Source: Rhodococcus sp. OK519
Lineage (GTDB): Bacteria > Actinomycetota > Actinomycetes > Mycobacteriales > Mycobacteriaceae
Length of the DNA stretch: 64,000 nucleotides
NCBI RefSeq assembly: GCF_003051005.1
Contig: NZ_QAOW01000001.1
Coordinates: 186,001 to 250,000 of the forward strand
Direction: 5' to 3'
How positions within the stretch are numbered: the first letter of the stretch is position 1; every line of letters begins with the position of its first letter. Shown in pieces: positions 43,274 to 53,762 of the stretch. A program made the position numbers and the translations under genes. Under the pieces are notes generated by a model. The model ran no database searches. It was not told the origin of the DNA and was given only the letters and a program-made list of their open reading frames with translations.

Positions 43274-44293
43274 TCAGTTCTGTGTGTCCCCGTCCGCGCG
43301 TTCGCGCCGCCGGAGTTCGTCGTGCGCCCGAGAGATCCCACCCCACTCGAGCCCCGCCAGGTGTGATGCACCCGACAGGCAACATCGGCCATTGTTACTC
43401 ACCGTTACAGACAACTTGCCGCCGAGGTGCTCCAGAGCGCCCGGCATGTTGCGGCGTTCGGCGGGCAACGGCACCGGAAGGACGTGCGCGTCGCCGCGCC
43501 GGGCCTCGCCCCGAATCTCGACCGACCAGCGGCGGCTACCCCCACTGAGCAGCCAGGATTCGTCGTCCACCTCTGCCCGCACCGGGGAGACGACCGGGTT
43601 GCCCACCCGGATCACCGTGCCGTCGGGTAGCGCCACGACCACCGCGGTCACCTCGGTGCGCAGCGGTCCGGCCGTGACGATGCCGCCCGCGAACGCGACG
43701 CACACCCGGGGGTCGTCGAACCCCTGCGCCTGACCCCACCACCAGGCATCCGGGAAACCGCCCCGGCCCCAGTTCTTCTCGCCGTACACCTGGGCGCCGT
43801 CGAGGTCCCACCGTTCGCCGTCGACGTCGGCCCAGCCCTCCACGCGGCCACCGAGCAGCCACGGGTGCCAGTACTGGTTGAGCGCCGGGACGGTGTGGAA
43901 GCCGCTGGAACCGCCGAACCGTCGTCGGGGCCACTCGAACCGGTCGGTGATCCGCGCATCGATCCGCGCGCCGGGGCCGAGGTCGACCCGCAGTCGATCC
44001 CGCGTGCCGTGGAAGGCGTCGCCCGCGAACGCGCCCAGATCGTCCGGATCGGCGCCGGCGACGGGATGCGCTGCGGTGCGCAGGAATCCGCCCGGATGCG
44101 CGCCCATGCCGAGCGTCGCCCACTGGCCGTCGGCGGCGCGGTTGATCCCCGCGAGGGCGATCAGCACCCGCCCGGTGTCGCGTTGGGTGAACCGCCAGAA
44201 ATACCCCTCCATCGCGACGTCGTGCGCCGCGAGCGGGTTGCCGAACGGCACGTCGGCGCCGGTCCGTCGATAGCGCGCGAGGAGCCCGGGCAT
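43274..44293 (-). CDS. Tocopherol-cyclase-like lipocalin-fold protein
   Basis: A 339-residue protein with the tocopherol cyclase family segment VYGEKNWGRGGFPDAWWWGQAQGF near residues 168-191, and MEGYFWRFTQRDTGRVLIALAG at the N-terminus. Bacterial members have no known cyclase role and may bind or modify lipids. There is no signal peptide. It is the first gene of a minus-strand operon, 19 nt before the lipase-like gene. A relative (DUF2804) is at 37240. Confidence 0.78.
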   Translation of the reverse strand: MPGLLARYRRTGADVPFGNPLAAHDVAMEGYFWRFTQRDTGRVLIALAGINRAADGQWATLGMGAHPGGFLRTAAHPVAGADPDDLGAFAGDAFHGTRDRLRVDLGPGARIDARITDRFEWPRRRFGGSSGFHTVPALNQYWHPWLLGGRVEGWADVDGERWDLDGAQVYGEKNWGRGGFPDAWWWGQAQGFDDPRVCVAFAGGIVTAGPLRTEVTAVVVALPDGTVIRVGNPVVSPVRAEVDDESWLLSGGSRRWSVEIRGEARRGDAHVLPVPLPAERRNMPGALEHLGGKLSVTVSNNGRCCLSGASHLAGLEWGGISRAHDELRRRERADGDTQN

Positions 44294-44347
44294 GTCGCGA
44301 TGCTAGGTCGGGCCCCCGCCTATCCGCAGGAGGTTCACGTTTTTCGG

Positions 44348-45121
44348 CTACAGGGGTAGTGCCGTTTCCGCCAGGCCGGTCGGTGCGCCGCGGCGCCGGA
44401 ACCACTCCTGGCCGAATGCGGCCTGCAGTAGTTCGTCGGGCATCTGCAGGAACGGTCCGAAGTCGCCGATCTGCGTCTCGTGCGCGAGCATCGCGGCGCG
44501 TTTCGCGGCGAGCGCTGCCGTGACGTCGACGACGGTCGTGATCTCGTCGTCGGACAGCCCGAAGGTGTCGAAGTCGGGAGGTGTGGCCTCCTCGCTCCAC
44601 CCCGGGTTGGCGGCCATCATGCGCCTGATGTGGTCGCGGCTGACGGCGGCCTCGTACACGTGCGGCACGTTCGCCAGTTCGGCCGCGCGCACGCCGACGT
44701 GGTGGACCTGCACGTGATCGGGGTGGCCGTACCCGCCGTTGGGGTCGTAGATCGTCAGTACGTCGGCGGCTTCCTCGTCGAGGATCGCCGCCAGGCGTGC
44801 CGCCGCGGTCTCGATGTCGATGTTGCAGAAGGCATCGGGATTCGCGTTCTCGGGCGTGCCCGCCATACCCGAATCGGCATAGTGGAGCATCACCACCCGG
44901 TGGGCGCCGAGTGCGTCGGTCGACGCCTCGAGCTCGCGGCGGCGGCGCTGGGCGAGCGTCTCGCCGTCGGCGAGCAGGCCGGCCGGCACCTCGCCGAGTG
45001 CCCCGTCGGTGGCGGTGACCACCACGACGCGGTGCCCGGCATCGGCCGCCTGGCGCATCACTCCGCCGGTCACGAAGACCTCGTCGTCGGGATGGGCGTG
45101 GAAACACACCAGAACACTCAT
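44348..45121 (-). CDS. PIG-L family deacetylase (MshB/Mca-like)
   Basis: A 257-residue zinc hydrolase. The metal motif AHPDDE is at residues 9-14, with the third ligand His in GYGHPDHVQVHHVG. The fold is that of GlcNAc-inositol deacetylase (MshB), mycothiol conjugate amidase (Mca) and lipid deacetylases. It might act in mycothiol metabolism, since mshA lies 2.2 kb away, but MshB and Mca are longer (about 290-300 residues), so another amide substrate is as likely. It is divergent from the MFS gene. Confidence 0.85.
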   Translation of the reverse strand: MSVLVCFHAHPDDEVFVTGGVMRQAADAGHRVVVVTATDGALGEVPAGLLADGETLAQRRRRELEASTDALGAHRVVMLHYADSGMAGTPENANPDAFCNIDIETAAARLAAILDEEAADVLTIYDPNGGYGHPDHVQVHHVGVRAAELANVPHVYEAAVSRDHIRRMMAANPGWSEEATPPDFDTFGLSDDEITTVVDVTAALAAKRAAMLAHETQIGDFGPFLQMPDELLQAAFGQEWFRRRGAPTGLAETALPL

Positions 45122-45238
45122 GCGGAGAATGCTTACACGCCGATCGAGCTCACAGGCAAGGTGCGAGACTTTGTCGGACAACTGGTTACCGGCCGGCGCG
45201 CTGCGCCCAGTCGTGGATGCGTCAGGAGACACCGGCAC

Positions 45239-46426
45239 ATGATCGGGACCTACCGGGAGATCTTCTCCGCTCGCGGATCCGCCGCGTTCTCCGCCGCCGG
45301 GTTCGTCGCGCGCCTGCCGATCGCGATGGTGGGTATCGGCATCGTGACGATGCTGTCCGAACTGCGCGGCGACTACGGAGTGGCAGGCGCGCTCTCGGCG
45401 GTGTTCGCCCTCGCGTATGCGTGCATCACGCCCCTCGTGTCCCGGGCCGCCGACCGGTACGGACAGCGGCGCGTGCTGCCGGCGGCGTCGGCGATCAGTG
45501 CCGTCGCGCTGGCCGCGATGTTGCTGTGCGTGCGCCTCGAGACGCCCGACTTCGTGCTGTTCCTGCTGGCCGTCCCCGCCGGCTGCATGCCGACGATCGG
45601 CGCGATGGTCCGCGCCCGGTGGACCGCGCTGTACCGCGGGCAGCCGCAGCTGCGCACGGCGTTCGCGTTCGAGTCCGTCCTCGACGAGGTCTGTTTCATC
45701 GCAGGCCCGGTGGTCTCGGTGGGTCTGTCGGTGTCGGTGTTCCCCGAGGCCGGCCCGCTGGTGGCGCTGATCCTCCTCGTCGTCGGCACGTTCGCCCTCG
45801 TCGCGCAGGGCAGCACCGAACCGGCGGTGGCAGACCGGGGTGCACACGGCGGCCCGTCGGTGGTCCGGAACCCGGCGATCTGGGCGCTGGTGGCAGTGAT
45901 GCTCGCGATGGGCACGATCTTCGGCACCGTCGACGTCACGAGCATCGCGTTCGCGACCGATCAGGGCACCCGCGCCGCCGCGACCATTGCGCTGGCGCTG
46001 TTCGCGGGCGGGTCCGCGCTGGCCGGCATCGTGTTCGGCGCCATGCGACCCGGTTCGGCGCTGCGCCGCCAACTGGTGTTCGCGACCGTTGCGGTCGCGG
46101 TCCTGGTGTGGCCGCTCCTGTTCGTCGGTTCGATATCGACCCTGACCGCGGCCCTCGCGCTCGCCGGCATCTCGGTGGCCCCGACCCTGATCATCGCCAC
46201 GACACTCGTCGAAACGGTCGTCCCGCATCACAAGCTCACCGAGGGCATCACGTGGACGGTGACCGGACTCGGGGTCGGCGTCGCGCTCGGCTCGGCACTG
46301 GCCGGACAGATGATCGACCACTTCGGCACGCGAGCCGGGTTCGCGGTGGCGGTCGGCGCGGGCGCGATGGCGATGATCGTCGCGTCGGCTGCTTACCTCG
46401 TGCACCGCGCGCGCAGCACCCCCTGA
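45239..46426 (+). CDS. MFS transporter
   Basis: A 395-residue polytopic protein with about 12 hydrophobic segments and the MFS loop motif SRAADRYGQRRVLP between helices 2 and 3. No signal peptide. It looks like a drug- or metabolite-efflux type in the general MFS_1 group. The ATG at 45239 has AGGAG about 10 nt upstream. The hydrolase gene follows after 22 nt and mshA after that, so all three may be in one transcript. The substrate is unknown. Confidence 0.85.
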   Translation: MIGTYREIFSARGSAAFSAAGFVARLPIAMVGIGIVTMLSELRGDYGVAGALSAVFALAYACITPLVSRAADRYGQRRVLPAASAISAVALAAMLLCVRLETPDFVLFLLAVPAGCMPTIGAMVRARWTALYRGQPQLRTAFAFESVLDEVCFIAGPVVSVGLSVSVFPEAGPLVALILLVVGTFALVAQGSTEPAVADRGAHGGPSVVRNPAIWALVAVMLAMGTIFGTVDVTSIAFATDQGTRAAATIALALFAGGSALAGIVFGAMRPGSALRRQLVFATVAVAVLVWPLLFVGSISTLTAALALAGISVAPTLIIATTLVETVVPHHKLTEGITWTVTGLGVGVALGSALAGQMIDHFGTRAGFAVAVGAGAMAMIVASAAYLVHRARSTP

Positions 46427-46448
46427 CCGCTGCCCCTAGGGTGGCCGC

Positions 46449-47330
46449 ATGGCCATCCGTGAAGCAGTCGGTGCCGACGGCACCACCCTCGTCTATCGAA
46501 CGTTCGGTAACCCGGATGCCCGACCGCTCGTCCTGATCCACGGCTGGGCCCAGTCGTCGCGGTGTTGGGGCGACGACGTCCTGGGCGCCCTGTCCGCGCA
46601 GTACCGGGTGATCGCCGTCGATCTACGTGGGCACGGCTACTCGGACGTCCCGGCCGCGGGCTACGACGACTCCGCGAACTGGGCATCGGACGTCGACGCG
46701 GTTTTGACCGCCGAGCGGATCTCCTCGGGCGCGGTGCTACTGGGCTGGTCGTACGGCGGACTCGTGATCTGCGACTACCTCGCCGCGCACGGAACCGGCG
46801 CCGTCGACGGGGTGGTGTTCGTGGGTGCGATCACGAGCATCGGCCGCGGCGAGGCCGGCGGCGCGGTCGGCTCGGCGATGAAGGCTGCAATCCCCGCCGC
46901 GATGGCCGAGGACCCCGACGTCGCCGTCCGGGCGCTGGGTAGCTTCGAAACCGCCCTGACCGGTCCGATCGGCGACGACGCAGGTAAGGGTGCGTGGTCG
47001 CAGGCGCTGTTCGGGGCCAGCCTCGCCACGCCGCCGCGGGTCCGGTCGGCGCTCTTCCGGCGGGCCGTCGGCCACGACGACCTGCTGCGCAGCCTCGACG
47101 TCCCGGCCCTGGTGCTGCACGGCACCGCCGACACCGTCGTCGACGTCTCCGCCGGTGAGCACGCTGCGGCGTTGATCCCGCGCGCGACGGCGTCGTATTG
47201 GGAAGGCGGCGGGCACGGCGCGTTCATCGAGGATCCGGCGCGGTTCGTCGCCGAGGTCGGTGCCTTCCTGGTGGACGTCGACGGGGGCGTCCCGGTCGGC
47301 GAGAACACTGCAGGCGTAATTACCCCATGA
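46449..47330 (+). CDS. Alpha/beta hydrolase
   Basis: A 293-residue cytoplasmic alpha/beta hydrolase. The HGW oxyanion region is [12 protein letters not shown] (about 29-40), followed by DLRGHGYSD, the nucleophile in LGWSYGG (about 96-102), Asp in HGTADTVVD and His in [11 protein letters not shown]. It resembles haloperoxidase/esterase types. It sits between an MFS gene and mshA with short gaps (22 and 25 nt). A role linked to mycothiol is possible only by position. Confidence 0.85.
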   Translation: MAIREAVGADGTTLVYRTFGNPDARPLVLIHGWAQSSRCWGDDVLGALSAQYRVIAVDLRGHGYSDVPAAGYDDSANWASDVDAVLTAERISSGAVLLGWSYGGLVICDYLAAHGTGAVDGVVFVGAITSIGRGEAGGAVGSAMKAAIPAAMAEDPDVAVRALGSFETALTGPIGDDAGKGAWSQALFGASLATPPRVRSALFRRAVGHDDLLRSLDVPALVLHGTADTVVDVSAGEHAAALIPRATASYWEGGGHGAFIEDPARFVAEVGAFLVDVDGGVPVGENTAGVITP

Positions 47331-47355
47331 CACAGCGACAGGGCAGTATGGACGC

Positions 47356-48690
47356 GTGACACCCAAGCACAACGCGACGCCCCGACGGGTCGCCGTTCTC
47401 TCCGTACACACGTCGCCGCTGGCTCAGCCGGGCACCGGCGACGCGGGTGGAATGAACGTGTACGTGCTGCAGACCGCGATCCAACTCGCGAGGCGGGGCG
47501 TCGAGGTCGACATCTTCACGCGCGCGACGTCGTCGGCCGCTCCGGCGGTGCAGGACGCGGCGCCGGGTGTTCACGTCCGCAACGTCGCGGCGGGCCCGTA
47601 CGAGGGGCTCGACAAGCATGAGTTGCCCACGCAGTTGTGCGCGTTCGCCGCGGGGGTGCTGCGCGAGGAGGTGCGGCACGAGCCCGGCTACTACGACCTG
47701 GTCCACTCGCACTACTGGTTGTCCGGGCAGGTCGGCTGGCTGGCCCGCGACCGGTGGGGCGTTCCCCTGGTGCACACCGCGCACACCCTGGCGGCGGTGA
47801 AGAATGCCTCGCTCGCGGAGGGCGACACCCCCGAACCTGCGGCCCGGCAGATCGGTGAGCAGCAGGTTGTCGCGGAGGCCGACCGGCTGACCGCCAACAC
47901 TGCGGACGAGGCCGCGCAGCTCACCGCGATCTACGGCGCGTCGGCCGACAAGGTCGACATCGTCGCGCCGGGTGCCGACCTGTCGCGCTACCGGCCCGGC
48001 GATCGTCTCGCGGCCCGCACGGCGCTGGGGCTCGACCCGTCCGAGACGATCGTGACGTTCGTCGGACGGATCCAGCCGCTCAAGGCGCCCGACGTGCTGC
48101 TGCGCGCAGCGGCCGAGGTGGCCGCGCGACGCCCTGACCTGCCGCTGCGCGTCCTCGTCGTGGGCGGCCCCTCCGGTACGGGCCTCGAGCGGCCGGACTC
48201 CCTGATCGAACTGGCCGGCGCGCTGGGGATCACCGCGCGCGTGACGTTCCTGCCTCCGCAGCCGCCCGAGAAGCTCGCCGACGTCTACCGTGCATCGGAT
48301 CTCGTTGCGGTGCCCAGCTATTCGGAGTCCTTCGGCCTGGTCGCGATCGAGGCGCAGGCGTGCGGAACGCCGGTCATCGCCGCGGATGTCGGCGGGCTGG
48401 GTGTGGCTGTGCGGGACGGGCAGACCGGTCTCCTCGTGCAGGGGCACCGGATCGACGACTGGGCGACGGCGCTGGAATCGCTTGTCGCCGTGCCGGACCG
48501 CCTGGACGAGCTGGCCGCGCGAGCGCCGCGGCACGCCGAGAACTTCTCGTGGGAGCACACCGCGGACGCGCTGCTCGCGAGCTATCGGTCCGCGACCGCG
48601 ATGTACCACCGAGCCGAAGGCGGGGAACTCTGGCAACGTAGGCCGCGAGGATTGTGGAAGTTGCGTCGGACGAGCGGAGTGCGGGCGTGA
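47356..48690 (+). CDS. mshA: D-inositol-3-phosphate glycosyltransferase
   Basis: A 444-residue GT4 enzyme that joins GlcNAc from UDP-GlcNAc to 1L-myo-inositol-1-phosphate, the first step of mycothiol synthesis. The N-terminal acceptor domain has [20 protein letters not shown]. The donor domain has [15 protein letters not shown] and [20 protein letters not shown], the E-x7-E motif. The start is GTG 47356. Its stop overlaps the YbjN-like gene (GTGA), as Rv0486-Rv0487 are arranged. Mycothiol is the main low-molecular thiol in actinobacteria. Confidence 0.96.
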   Translation: MTPKHNATPRRVAVLSVHTSPLAQPGTGDAGGMNVYVLQTAIQLARRGVEVDIFTRATSSAAPAVQDAAPGVHVRNVAAGPYEGLDKHELPTQLCAFAAGVLREEVRHEPGYYDLVHSHYWLSGQVGWLARDRWGVPLVHTAHTLAAVKNASLAEGDTPEPAARQIGEQQVVAEADRLTANTADEAAQLTAIYGASADKVDIVAPGADLSRYRPGDRLAARTALGLDPSETIVTFVGRIQPLKAPDVLLRAAAEVAARRPDLPLRVLVVGGPSGTGLERPDSLIELAGALGITARVTFLPPQPPEKLADVYRASDLVAVPSYSESFGLVAIEAQACGTPVIAADVGGLGVAVRDGQTGLLVQGHRIDDWATALESLVAVPDRLDELAARAPRHAENFSWEHTADALLASYRSATAMYHRAEGGELWQRRPRGLWKLRRTSGVRA

Positions 48691-49241
48691 GCGAACAAGA
48701 ACCGACGGCGGACGTCGTCGCGGGGGTCATCGACGCGGCGCTGACGGAGCGCGAACTCGACTACACCCGTCAGGGCGAGAACCAGTTCGTCGTGGAACTG
48801 CCCGGCGAGCACAAGCTCAAGACGACGACGCTGCTGACGGTCGGCAACCACGGCGTCCGGGTCGAGGCGTTCGTGTGCCGCAAGCCCGACGAGAACTTCG
48901 AGGGCGTCTACAAGTACCTGCTGCGCCGCAATCGCCGGTTGTACGGGGCGTACTACACGATCGACAAGGTCGGCGACATCTATCTCGTCGGCCGCATTTC
49001 GGGGTACGCGGTGACCGGTGCGGAACTGGACCGCGTGTTGGGTTCGATCCTCGAGGCCGCGGACGGCGACTTCAACATGCTGCTCGAGCTGGGATTCGCG
49101 TCGTCCATCAGGCGCGAGTGGGCCTGGCGAGTATCGCGGGGTGAATCGCTCGCGAACCTGGAGCCGTTCAAACACCTCGTCGAGGGGGCCGAAGAGACTG
49201 CGAGTGGGCCCGGTTGGGCTGTCGATCCGGGGAATCACTGA
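48687..49241 (+). CDS. YbjN-domain protein (Rv0487-like)
   Basis: A 184-residue protein of the YbjN/type III-chaperone-like fold: a helix, then [45 protein letters not shown] and [27 protein letters not shown]. It is coupled to mshA by a 4-nt overlap. The start GTG 48687 is chosen for this and for the length match to Rv0487 (an upstream GTG at 48654 is in frame). The function is unknown. Conserved pairing with mshA suggests a link to thiol metabolism, without proof. Confidence 0.88.
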   Translation: MSEQEPTADVVAGVIDAALTERELDYTRQGENQFVVELPGEHKLKTTTLLTVGNHGVRVEAFVCRKPDENFEGVYKYLLRRNRRLYGAYYTIDKVGDIYLVGRISGYAVTGAELDRVLGSILEAADGDFNMLLELGFASSIRREWAWRVSRGESLANLEPFKHLVEGAEETASGPGWAVDPGNH

Positions 49242-49280
49242 CGTTTCACGTCGCGTCCGGCCGTTATCCGACCGAGATTT

Positions 49281-49296
49281 CGTGACCCCGTTCACG
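49281..49296. promoter_or_regulatory. CRP-like palindrome upstream of rpf (site 1)
   Basis: CGTGA-CCCCGT-TCACG is a perfect palindrome in its arms and differs from TGTGA-N6-TCACA only at the outermost base on each side. The second site lies 23 bp away. Confidence 0.45.
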
Positions 49297-49303
49297 AATC
49301 TTC

Positions 49304-49319
49304 TATGACCTGAGTCACA
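49304..49319. promoter_or_regulatory. CRP-like site upstream of rpf (site 2)
   Basis: TATGA-CCTGAG-TCACA has one mismatch to TGTGA-N6-TCACA. CRP (Rv3676) is known to regulate rpfA in M. tuberculosis, so a pair of sites here is in keeping with that. Confidence 0.5.
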
Positions 49320-49463
49320 TAACAGCTATGCAACGACGCGGGTAGTTCCCGTGGATTCCTTGCGCCTGAGCTGCGACTTCAGCCAGTTCAAGGCTCTTTT
49401 TTCGTACGGGCGTCTCACAAAATCGACCCGTGACCTTTCCGTGATCGGTGCCTACGGTTGTAA

Positions 49464-50027
<564 letters not shown>

Positions 50028-50057
50028 GCTGATCCCCTCCGGGGGCACGGCTGAAGG

Positions 50058-50090
50058 GACCCTTCGAGCGCTACGAGCGCACGAAGGGTC
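50058..50090 (+). terminator. Terminator after rpf
   Basis: GACCCTTCG at 50058-50066 pairs with CGAAGGGTC at 50082-50090. Inside, GCGC pairs with GCGC around a TACGA loop. A short T/C stretch follows. Confidence 0.8.
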
Positions 50091-50124
50091 TCTTCGTCCG
50101 TTTCGGGGGTAAAGTCGGGGCACT

Positions 50125-50140
50125 TGTGACAGGCATCACA
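50125..50140. promoter_or_regulatory. Perfect CRP-type site upstream of the acyl-CoA synthetase gene
   Basis: TGTGACAGGCATCACA matches TGTGA-N6-TCACA exactly. It lies 64 nt before the start codon at 50205, a position compatible with either activation or repression by a CRP-like regulator. Confidence 0.6.
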
Positions 50141-50204
50141 GGCGTATATGTTTCTCTGCGTAACGGTAAGTCTGCCCCGCCCGGTTGCCACCCGAAGGAG
50201 AGCC

Positions 50205-51797
50205 ATGAGCTTCCGCAGTCCCTTCCCCGACGTCGAGATCCCCGACCTGAGCGTGTTCGACTTCCTGTTCGGCTCGATCGACGGCGCGGACCTCGACCGC
50301 CCGGCGATGATCGACGGCGCCAGCGGCGCGGTCACCGACTATCGGACGCTCGTCGGGCAGATCGAGGCCGTCGCCGGCGCCCTCGCTGCCCGAGGTCTGC
50401 GTGTCGGCGACGTCGTGGGGCTGCACTCGCCCAACGTTCCCGCCTTCGCGGCGGTGTTCCACGGGATCCTGCGGGCGGGCGGCACGGCGACCACGATCAA
50501 CGCGCTGTACACCGCGGACGACATCGCCAAGCAGCTCACCGACTCGCACGCGTCGTTCCTGATCACGGTCTCGCCGCTGCTGCCGCAGGCGAAGGAGGCG
50601 GCGACGGCCGTCGGGATCGACGACGACCACCTGATCGTGCTCGACGGCGCCGACGGTCACTCGTCGCTGCGGGACCTGCTCACACAGGGTGCGCCGGCGC
50701 CGCGGGTGTCGTTCGATCCGGCGACGCACCTGGCGGTGTTGCCGTACTCGTCAGGGACGACGGGACGGCCCAAGGGCGTCATGCTCACGCACCGCAACCT
50801 GGTGGCCAACGTGTGTCAGATCGATCCGCAGATGGGCATCAGCGCGGACGACAAGATCCTCGCGGTACTGCCGTTCTTCCACATCTACGGCATGACGGTG
50901 TTGCTCAACGCAGCCCTGTACGAGCGCGCGAGCCTCGTCACGATGCCGCGGTTCGACCTCGTGGAGTTCCTGCGGATCGTCGCCGAGGAGAAGTGCACCT
51001 ACATCTTCGTTGCGCCGCCCGTCGCGGTCGCGCTCGCGAAGCATCCCCTCGTCGACCAGTACGACCTGTCGAGCGTGCACACGATCTTCTCGGGCGCCGC
51101 GCCGCTCGACGAGGAACTCGGCAAGGCCGTCGCGAACCGGTTGTCGTGCCGCGTCCGGCAGGGCTACGGCATGTCCGAGATGAGCCCCGTCTCGCATGCC
51201 ATCCCGTTCGACCGCGACGACATCGCCCTGAGTTCGGTGGGCCCCACCATCGCGAACATGGAGTGCAAGATCGTCGATCCGGCCACCGGCGAGGAGGTCG
51301 AGTACCCGGCCGACGGCGTCAGCGCGCCCGGCGAACTGTGGTGCAAGGGCCCCAACGTGATGGTCGGCTACCTCGGCAACGCGCAGGCCACCCGCGACAC
51401 CCTCGACGCCGACGGCTACCTGCACACGGGCGATATCGCGACGGTCGACGCGAGCGGCGTCGTCGCGATCGTCGACCGTCTCAAGGAACTCATCAAGTAC
51501 AAGGGCTACCAGGTGCCGCCGGCCGAACTCGAGGCGCTGCTGCTCACGCACCCGCACATCGCCGACGCCGCCGTGATCGGTGTCCTCGACGACGAGGGCG
51601 AAGAGGTGCCCAAGGCATTCGTGGTCCGGCAGGCCGACGCCGACCTCGACGCGGACACGGTGATCGCGTTCGTCGCCGAGCGCGTGGCGCCGCACAAGAA
51701 GGTGCGACGCGTCGAGTTCATCGAGGTGGTGCCGAAGTCCGCGGCGGGCAAGATCCTGCGCAAGGACCTGCGCGCGAGCGAGGCCGAGCGCGGCTGA
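50205..51797 (+). CDS. Acyl-CoA synthetase (4-coumarate:CoA ligase-like)
   Basis: A 530-residue AMP-forming acid-CoA ligase. The P-loop-like motif is YSSGTTGRPKGVMLTHRNL (about 185-203), followed by GYGMSEMSP, YLHTGDIATVD, the hinge VDRLKELIKYKGYQVPPAELE and the catalytic lysine in PKSAAGKILRKDLR. It activates a fatty or aromatic acid, and the 4CL-like pattern suggests aryl or medium-chain acids. GAAGGAG precedes the ATG at 50205. A perfect CRP-type site lies upstream. A divergently placed FAD monooxygenase follows tail-to-tail, possibly for the same aromatic pathway. Confidence 0.92.
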   Translation: MSFRSPFPDVEIPDLSVFDFLFGSIDGADLDRPAMIDGASGAVTDYRTLVGQIEAVAGALAARGLRVGDVVGLHSPNVPAFAAVFHGILRAGGTATTINALYTADDIAKQLTDSHASFLITVSPLLPQAKEAATAVGIDDDHLIVLDGADGHSSLRDLLTQGAPAPRVSFDPATHLAVLPYSSGTTGRPKGVMLTHRNLVANVCQIDPQMGISADDKILAVLPFFHIYGMTVLLNAALYERASLVTMPRFDLVEFLRIVAEEKCTYIFVAPPVAVALAKHPLVDQYDLSSVHTIFSGAAPLDEELGKAVANRLSCRVRQGYGMSEMSPVSHAIPFDRDDIALSSVGPTIANMECKIVDPATGEEVEYPADGVSAPGELWCKGPNVMVGYLGNAQATRDTLDADGYLHTGDIATVDASGVVAIVDRLKELIKYKGYQVPPAELEALLLTHPHIADAAVIGVLDDEGEEVPKAFVVRQADADLDADTVIAFVAERVAPHKKVRRVEFIEVVPKSAAGKILRKDLRASEAERG

Positions 51798-51825
51798 CCG
51801 CCCGAGGCCGTTGCTCCCTCTCGGG

Positions 51826-53433
51826 TCAGCCGTGGGGGAGCAGCGTCCGATCCAGGTGCCGAACAAGTCCATCTACGCTCGGTGACTCGCTTCGGTGTCC
51901 GAGGTAGCCGTCCGGACGGATCGTGACGGCGGCGGGCGCCGCGCCCAGTCCGTATGCCTTCGCGAAGCGGGTCTCCGCGTCGCGGAGCACGGTGCCCGCT
52001 GCCGTGGCCGAGGCGTCGGGCGTGATCACGTACGGCCGCACCACCGGGCCGTACCGGTCGGTGATCGACTCCGCAATCATGCTGTGGGGGCGGATGTCCG
52101 ACGTGGTCGGCGCCCACAACAACAGGGTGTGACCGGGATGCCGCAACAGGTCGTGCACGCGGATCGGCGACGCGACGGTGTCCTGCTGCAGGCCCGGTGC
52201 ATCTGGGGCGCGGTCACCGGGAGCAGGCTCGCCCGGTCCACCGTCGACGAGCCTGCTGTCGCGATAGCCCACCAGCAGTTGCGCCTCGCGGAGCATCGTC
52301 CGCTGCGGATCCGTCTCGCCCGCACCGATTCCCGCCCGCGCATGGTGCACGGTGCGTCCCACGACCTCCTCGCCGACCGGCCGTCGTTCGGCGTCGTAGC
52401 TGTCGAGCAGACCGTCGGCGGCGCGGCCCTGCACCGCGAGTGCGATCTTCCAGCCGAGGTTGTAGGCGTCCTGGATGCCGGTGTTCATGCCCTGCGCGCC
52501 GGTGGGTGGATGGATGTGCGCGGCGTCGCCGGCGAGGAACACCCGTTCGGCGGAGTAGCTACCCGCGAGGCGGTGGCTGATCCGGAACACCGACGACCAG
52601 CGCAGGTTCCGGGCCTGCGTCGGCTCGGGGGAGAGCCGATCGAGCACCGCCTGGATGTGATCGAGCGTGGGCCTGCGTCCGGCCTCGAATCCGTGCGCCA
52701 CCTCTCCGGAATCCTTCGGGGCGGTGGCGAGGTCGGGAGAGACCAGCGACGAGATCCGGTAGCGCCCGGTACCCGGCAGCGGGATACACACCATGATGTC
52801 GGTGGTCTGCCCGTCCTCGGTGCGCATGGCCCGGACGCCGTAGCCGTCCGGCATCGACCAGTCCACCTCGACGTCGGCGAGCATGTACTCCTCGGGGAAC
52901 GCGTCGCCCTCGAACGAGACGCCGAGCCCCTTCCTGACGATGCTGTGCGCGCCGTCGCAGCCCACCAGATACCTGGCGGTGACGGTGAAGTCGAGGCCGC
53001 AGTGTCGCAGTGTCGCGGTCACGTCGTCGGAGTTCTGTGTGAAGCCGACCAGTTCGACGCCCCGCCGGATCGGGGTGCCCCGCTCGGTCAACGCCTCGGC
53101 CAGTATCCGCTCCGTCGCGTACTGCGGCATCGCGACGAAGCGGAACGGGACGTCGTCGGGGAGTGCGAGATCGAGCCTGGTCGAGAGTGTGCCGTCGACG
53201 TAGACGACCTGCCCGCGCATCGGGGTCGACGCGTCGAGTGCCGGGCGGAGCACGCCCATCGCGTCCCACACCTCGAGGGTGCGGGGCTGGATGCCGACGG
53301 CCTTCGCGTACTGCGGTGGTTCGGCGAGTCTGTCGACGATCGCGACGTCGATGCCGCGTCGGCGTAGTTCGAGGGCGGACGTCAGGCCTACCGGGCCCGC
53401 GCCCACCACCAGAACATCGGTGTCGAAGTGCAT
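51826..53433 (-). CDS. FAD-dependent aromatic monooxygenase (class A)
   Basis: A 535-residue flavoprotein hydroxylase of the MhpA/PheA/TetX type. The dinucleotide motif VLVVGAGPVGLTSALEL is at residues 7-23, the DG motif in YLVGCDGAHSIVRK, and the GD motif in VFLAGDAAHIHPPTGAQGMN. A thioredoxin-like C-terminal domain follows. It should use NAD(P)H and O2 to hydroxylate an aromatic ring; the substrate is unknown. I chose the ATG at 53433, where the Rossmann fold begins. It converges on the acyl-CoA synthetase gene. Confidence 0.9.
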   Translation of the reverse strand: MHFDTDVLVVGAGPVGLTSALELRRRGIDVAIVDRLAEPPQYAKAVGIQPRTLEVWDAMGVLRPALDASTPMRGQVVYVDGTLSTRLDLALPDDVPFRFVAMPQYATERILAEALTERGTPIRRGVELVGFTQNSDDVTATLRHCGLDFTVTARYLVGCDGAHSIVRKGLGVSFEGDAFPEEYMLADVEVDWSMPDGYGVRAMRTEDGQTTDIMVCIPLPGTGRYRISSLVSPDLATAPKDSGEVAHGFEAGRRPTLDHIQAVLDRLSPEPTQARNLRWSSVFRISHRLAGSYSAERVFLAGDAAHIHPPTGAQGMNTGIQDAYNLGWKIALAVQGRAADGLLDSYDAERRPVGEEVVGRTVHHARAGIGAGETDPQRTMLREAQLLVGYRDSRLVDGGPGEPAPGDRAPDAPGLQQDTVASPIRVHDLLRHPGHTLLLWAPTTSDIRPHSMIAESITDRYGPVVRPYVITPDASATAAGTVLRDAETRFAKAYGLGAAPAAVTIRPDGYLGHRSESPSVDGLVRHLDRTLLPHG

Positions 53434-53762
53434 CGCATCTTCCCTTCCGCCGGGTCGGCACCATTGTCGGTGCCGTGGAGGTCGCGACGCGGGCAATTCG
53501 CGAGATCTCCGACGCCTCCCGTTCCGCGGGAGGGGGCCTGCCGCCACTTGTGTTGCGCCTCTTGTGGTGTGGCGAGATGTTCGCCCGACGAGAGGACGCA
53601 GCCGACGTGCACCCCCGCACGCCCGGGCCTTCCGGGACGAGTTCGGGGCGGTGATCGAACGGTGGGAGACGCATCACACCGTCGGGCTTTCCTGGCGACG
53701 GCGCAGCGTTCGGACGGACGGCTGTCGCGAGCGTGCGAGCCGGTCATGCCAGGATTAGGGGC
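53434..53762. other. Divergent gap between the FAD monooxygenase and gpm1
   Basis: A 329-nt region with promoters for both genes. Short open frames exist on both strands but have no ribosome sites or recognisable protein. I see no repeat, hairpin or RNA gene. Confidence 0.5.
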
